8,450 bases of DNA from Legionellaceae bacterium (GTDB taxonomy: Bacteria > Pseudomonadota > Gammaproteobacteria > Legionellales > Legionellaceae). The notes beneath the pieces are model-generated. The model made no database searches and had not been told where the DNA came from. It saw nothing but the letters and a program-made list of their open reading frames with translations. A program made the position numbers and the translations under genes. Of this stretch, positions 7,829-8,450 are shown piece by piece. The number at the start of each line of letters is the position of its first letter. Positions within the stretch are counted from its first letter, which is position 1. The stretch spans positions 1 to 8,450 of the forward strand of contig JAHFRX010000063.1 in NCBI GenBank assembly GCA_023266075.1, given 5' to 3'.

Positions 7829-7877
7829 TAAAGTGATAATTTAACGCATCCTTAATAAATTTACTATCATCACTTTA
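7829..7877. repeat. Interrupted 15-nt inverted repeat upstream of the 537-aa gene
   Basis: The arm at 7829-7843 (TAAAGTGATAATTTA) is the exact reverse complement of 7856-7861 joined to 7869-7877. Seven extra bases (7862-7868) interrupt the second arm, and a 12-nt loop separates the arms. In RNA this would be a 6+9-bp stem with a 7-nt bulge, AU-rich and without a following U tract. It lies in the gap between murG and the 537-aa gene. It could be an operator, a leader structure or a terminator remnant. Confidence 0.5.
7840..7856. promoter_or_regulatory. PmrA-box-like site, TTAA-N7-TTAA
   Basis: TTAA occurs at 7841-7844 and at 7852-7855, giving the 11-bp period of the PmrA response-regulator box (YTTAAK-N5-YTTAAK). 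On the plus strand the hexamers are TTTAAC and CTTAAT, matching 11 of 12 positions. On the minus strand, facing the downstream gene, they are ATTAAG and GTTAAA, matching 9 of 12. In Legionella and Coxiella, PmrA controls type IV effector genes. The region is AT-rich and the better match points away from the gene, so this is tentative. The site lies about 48-64 bp before the start codon. Confidence 0.35.
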
Positions 7878-7909
7878 CGGAATTGATTATTTTTTACTCG
7901 ATCAGATAT

Positions 7910-8450
7910 TTAAATGTCATACTGCTTCGAATACCGCTCAACCAACTGAATGATGCTATCTGTCGCCGACTGAATACACAGCGCTTTAATTTTAGCCGTA
8001 ATTTCTATGCGATCTTTAAATAACTTATCGATAGCGTGTGTCAACGTATTCGGGGAGAGCATTTCTTCTGGAAGAACGATACTGATACCTTGTTGCTCAA
8101 AATAACGGGCATTGTGAATTTGATCCCCTCGACTGGCAGCGCGTGGAAGCGGGATAAGAATATGAGGCTTATTACATGCCAAAATCTCGTAAAGTGCATT
8201 AGCACCAGCACGTGAGAGAATGCAATCTGATGCGGCAATCAAATCTCCTAGCTCATCTTCTGCATATGCCATTTGGAAATAGGCGGGTTGATTCAAATCG
8301 TTTTCAACATGTCCTTTTCCACATAAATGAATCACTTGAAAATGTTCTGTTAATGCGGGTAAAGTTTCGCGAACACATTGATTAATCGCCTCAGCACCTT
8401 GACTACCGCCCATCACCAGAAGACAAGGTTTTGAAGCATCAAAACCACAC
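7910..8450 (-). CDS. murG: UDP-GlcNAc:lipid I N-acetylglucosaminyltransferase MurG (5' end cut by window)
   Basis: The C-terminal 179 codons are visible; the reading frame is open to the right edge, so GTG 8416 and ATG 8413 are internal codons and not starts. MurG is a peripheral protein on the inner face of the cytoplasmic membrane. It transfers GlcNAc from UDP-GlcNAc to lipid I, making lipid II. Visible landmarks of the nucleotide-sugar-binding half are LLVMGGSQGAEAIN, FQVIHLCGKGH, SRAGANALYEILACNKPHIL and IPLPRAASRGDQIHNARYF, with the family Glu in the ALYE loop. The wording (SRGDQ..NA rather than the HQ..NA of E. coli) is that of the S. aureus-like MurG type, and from memory it is very close to Legionella pneumophila MurG. 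The following gene is not murC, so this copy is not in a standard dcw order on its downstream side. Confidence 0.95.
   Translation of the reverse strand, partial: CGFDASKPCLLVMGGSQGAEAINQCVRETLPALTEHFQVIHLCGKGHVENDLNQPAYFQMAYAEDELGDLIAASDCILSRAGANALYEILACNKPHILIPLPRAASRGDQIHNARYFEQQGISIVLPEEMLSPNTLTHAIDKLFKDRIEITAKIKALCIQSATDSIIQLVERYSKQYDI

Noticed and set aside
1..8450. tRNA, rRNA, CRISPR, insertion sequence or phage content
   Set aside because: No cloverleaf-like sequence, regular spaced repeats, transposase or integrase reading frame, or terminal repeats were seen.

Overview
All seven genes lie on the minus strand, so the window reads from right to left. The mix suggests a gammaproteobacterium of the Legionella/Coxiella group (Legionellales). 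Four things point there: low-GC coding sequence; a MurG C-terminal part that, from memory, closely resembles Legionella pneumophila MurG (a type shared with staphylococci); a class IVa pilin; and an unrecognised 537-residue soluble protein with host-directed-looking features at its C-terminus. The assignment is inferred from protein sequence and is not proven.

Right edge to centre: the C-terminal 179 codons of murG (8450-7910); a 117-bp gap with a long interrupted inverted repeat and a TTAA-N7-TTAA pair resembling a PmrA box; the 537-aa unknown gene (7792-6179); a 135-bp gap with a weak hairpin; then murJ (6043-4460). MurG makes lipid II and MurJ flips it, so the unknown gene sits between two peptidoglycan-precursor genes.

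Centre to left edge: an M17 aminopeptidase overlaps the end of murJ by 14 bp. It is followed by trhO (tRNA U34 hydroxylation), a type IV pilin, and a membrane-anchored TPR protein with an NfrA-like C-terminal part that runs off the left edge. Gaps here are 58, 26 and 17 bp, so murJ to the TPR gene could be one transcript, though no promoter was proven.

The most interesting object is the 537-aa protein. It contains two diverged copies of a domain I do not recognise, then a hydrophilic tail ending in an acidic LIR-like motif (DDWAIL) and a C-terminal CaaX-like tetrapeptide (CSMM). With the PmrA-like site upstream, this makes it a candidate type IV-secreted (Dot/Icm-like) effector that a host cell could prenylate. 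No tRNA, rRNA, CRISPR array, insertion sequence or phage gene was seen, and no gene-free stretch exceeds 300 bases.
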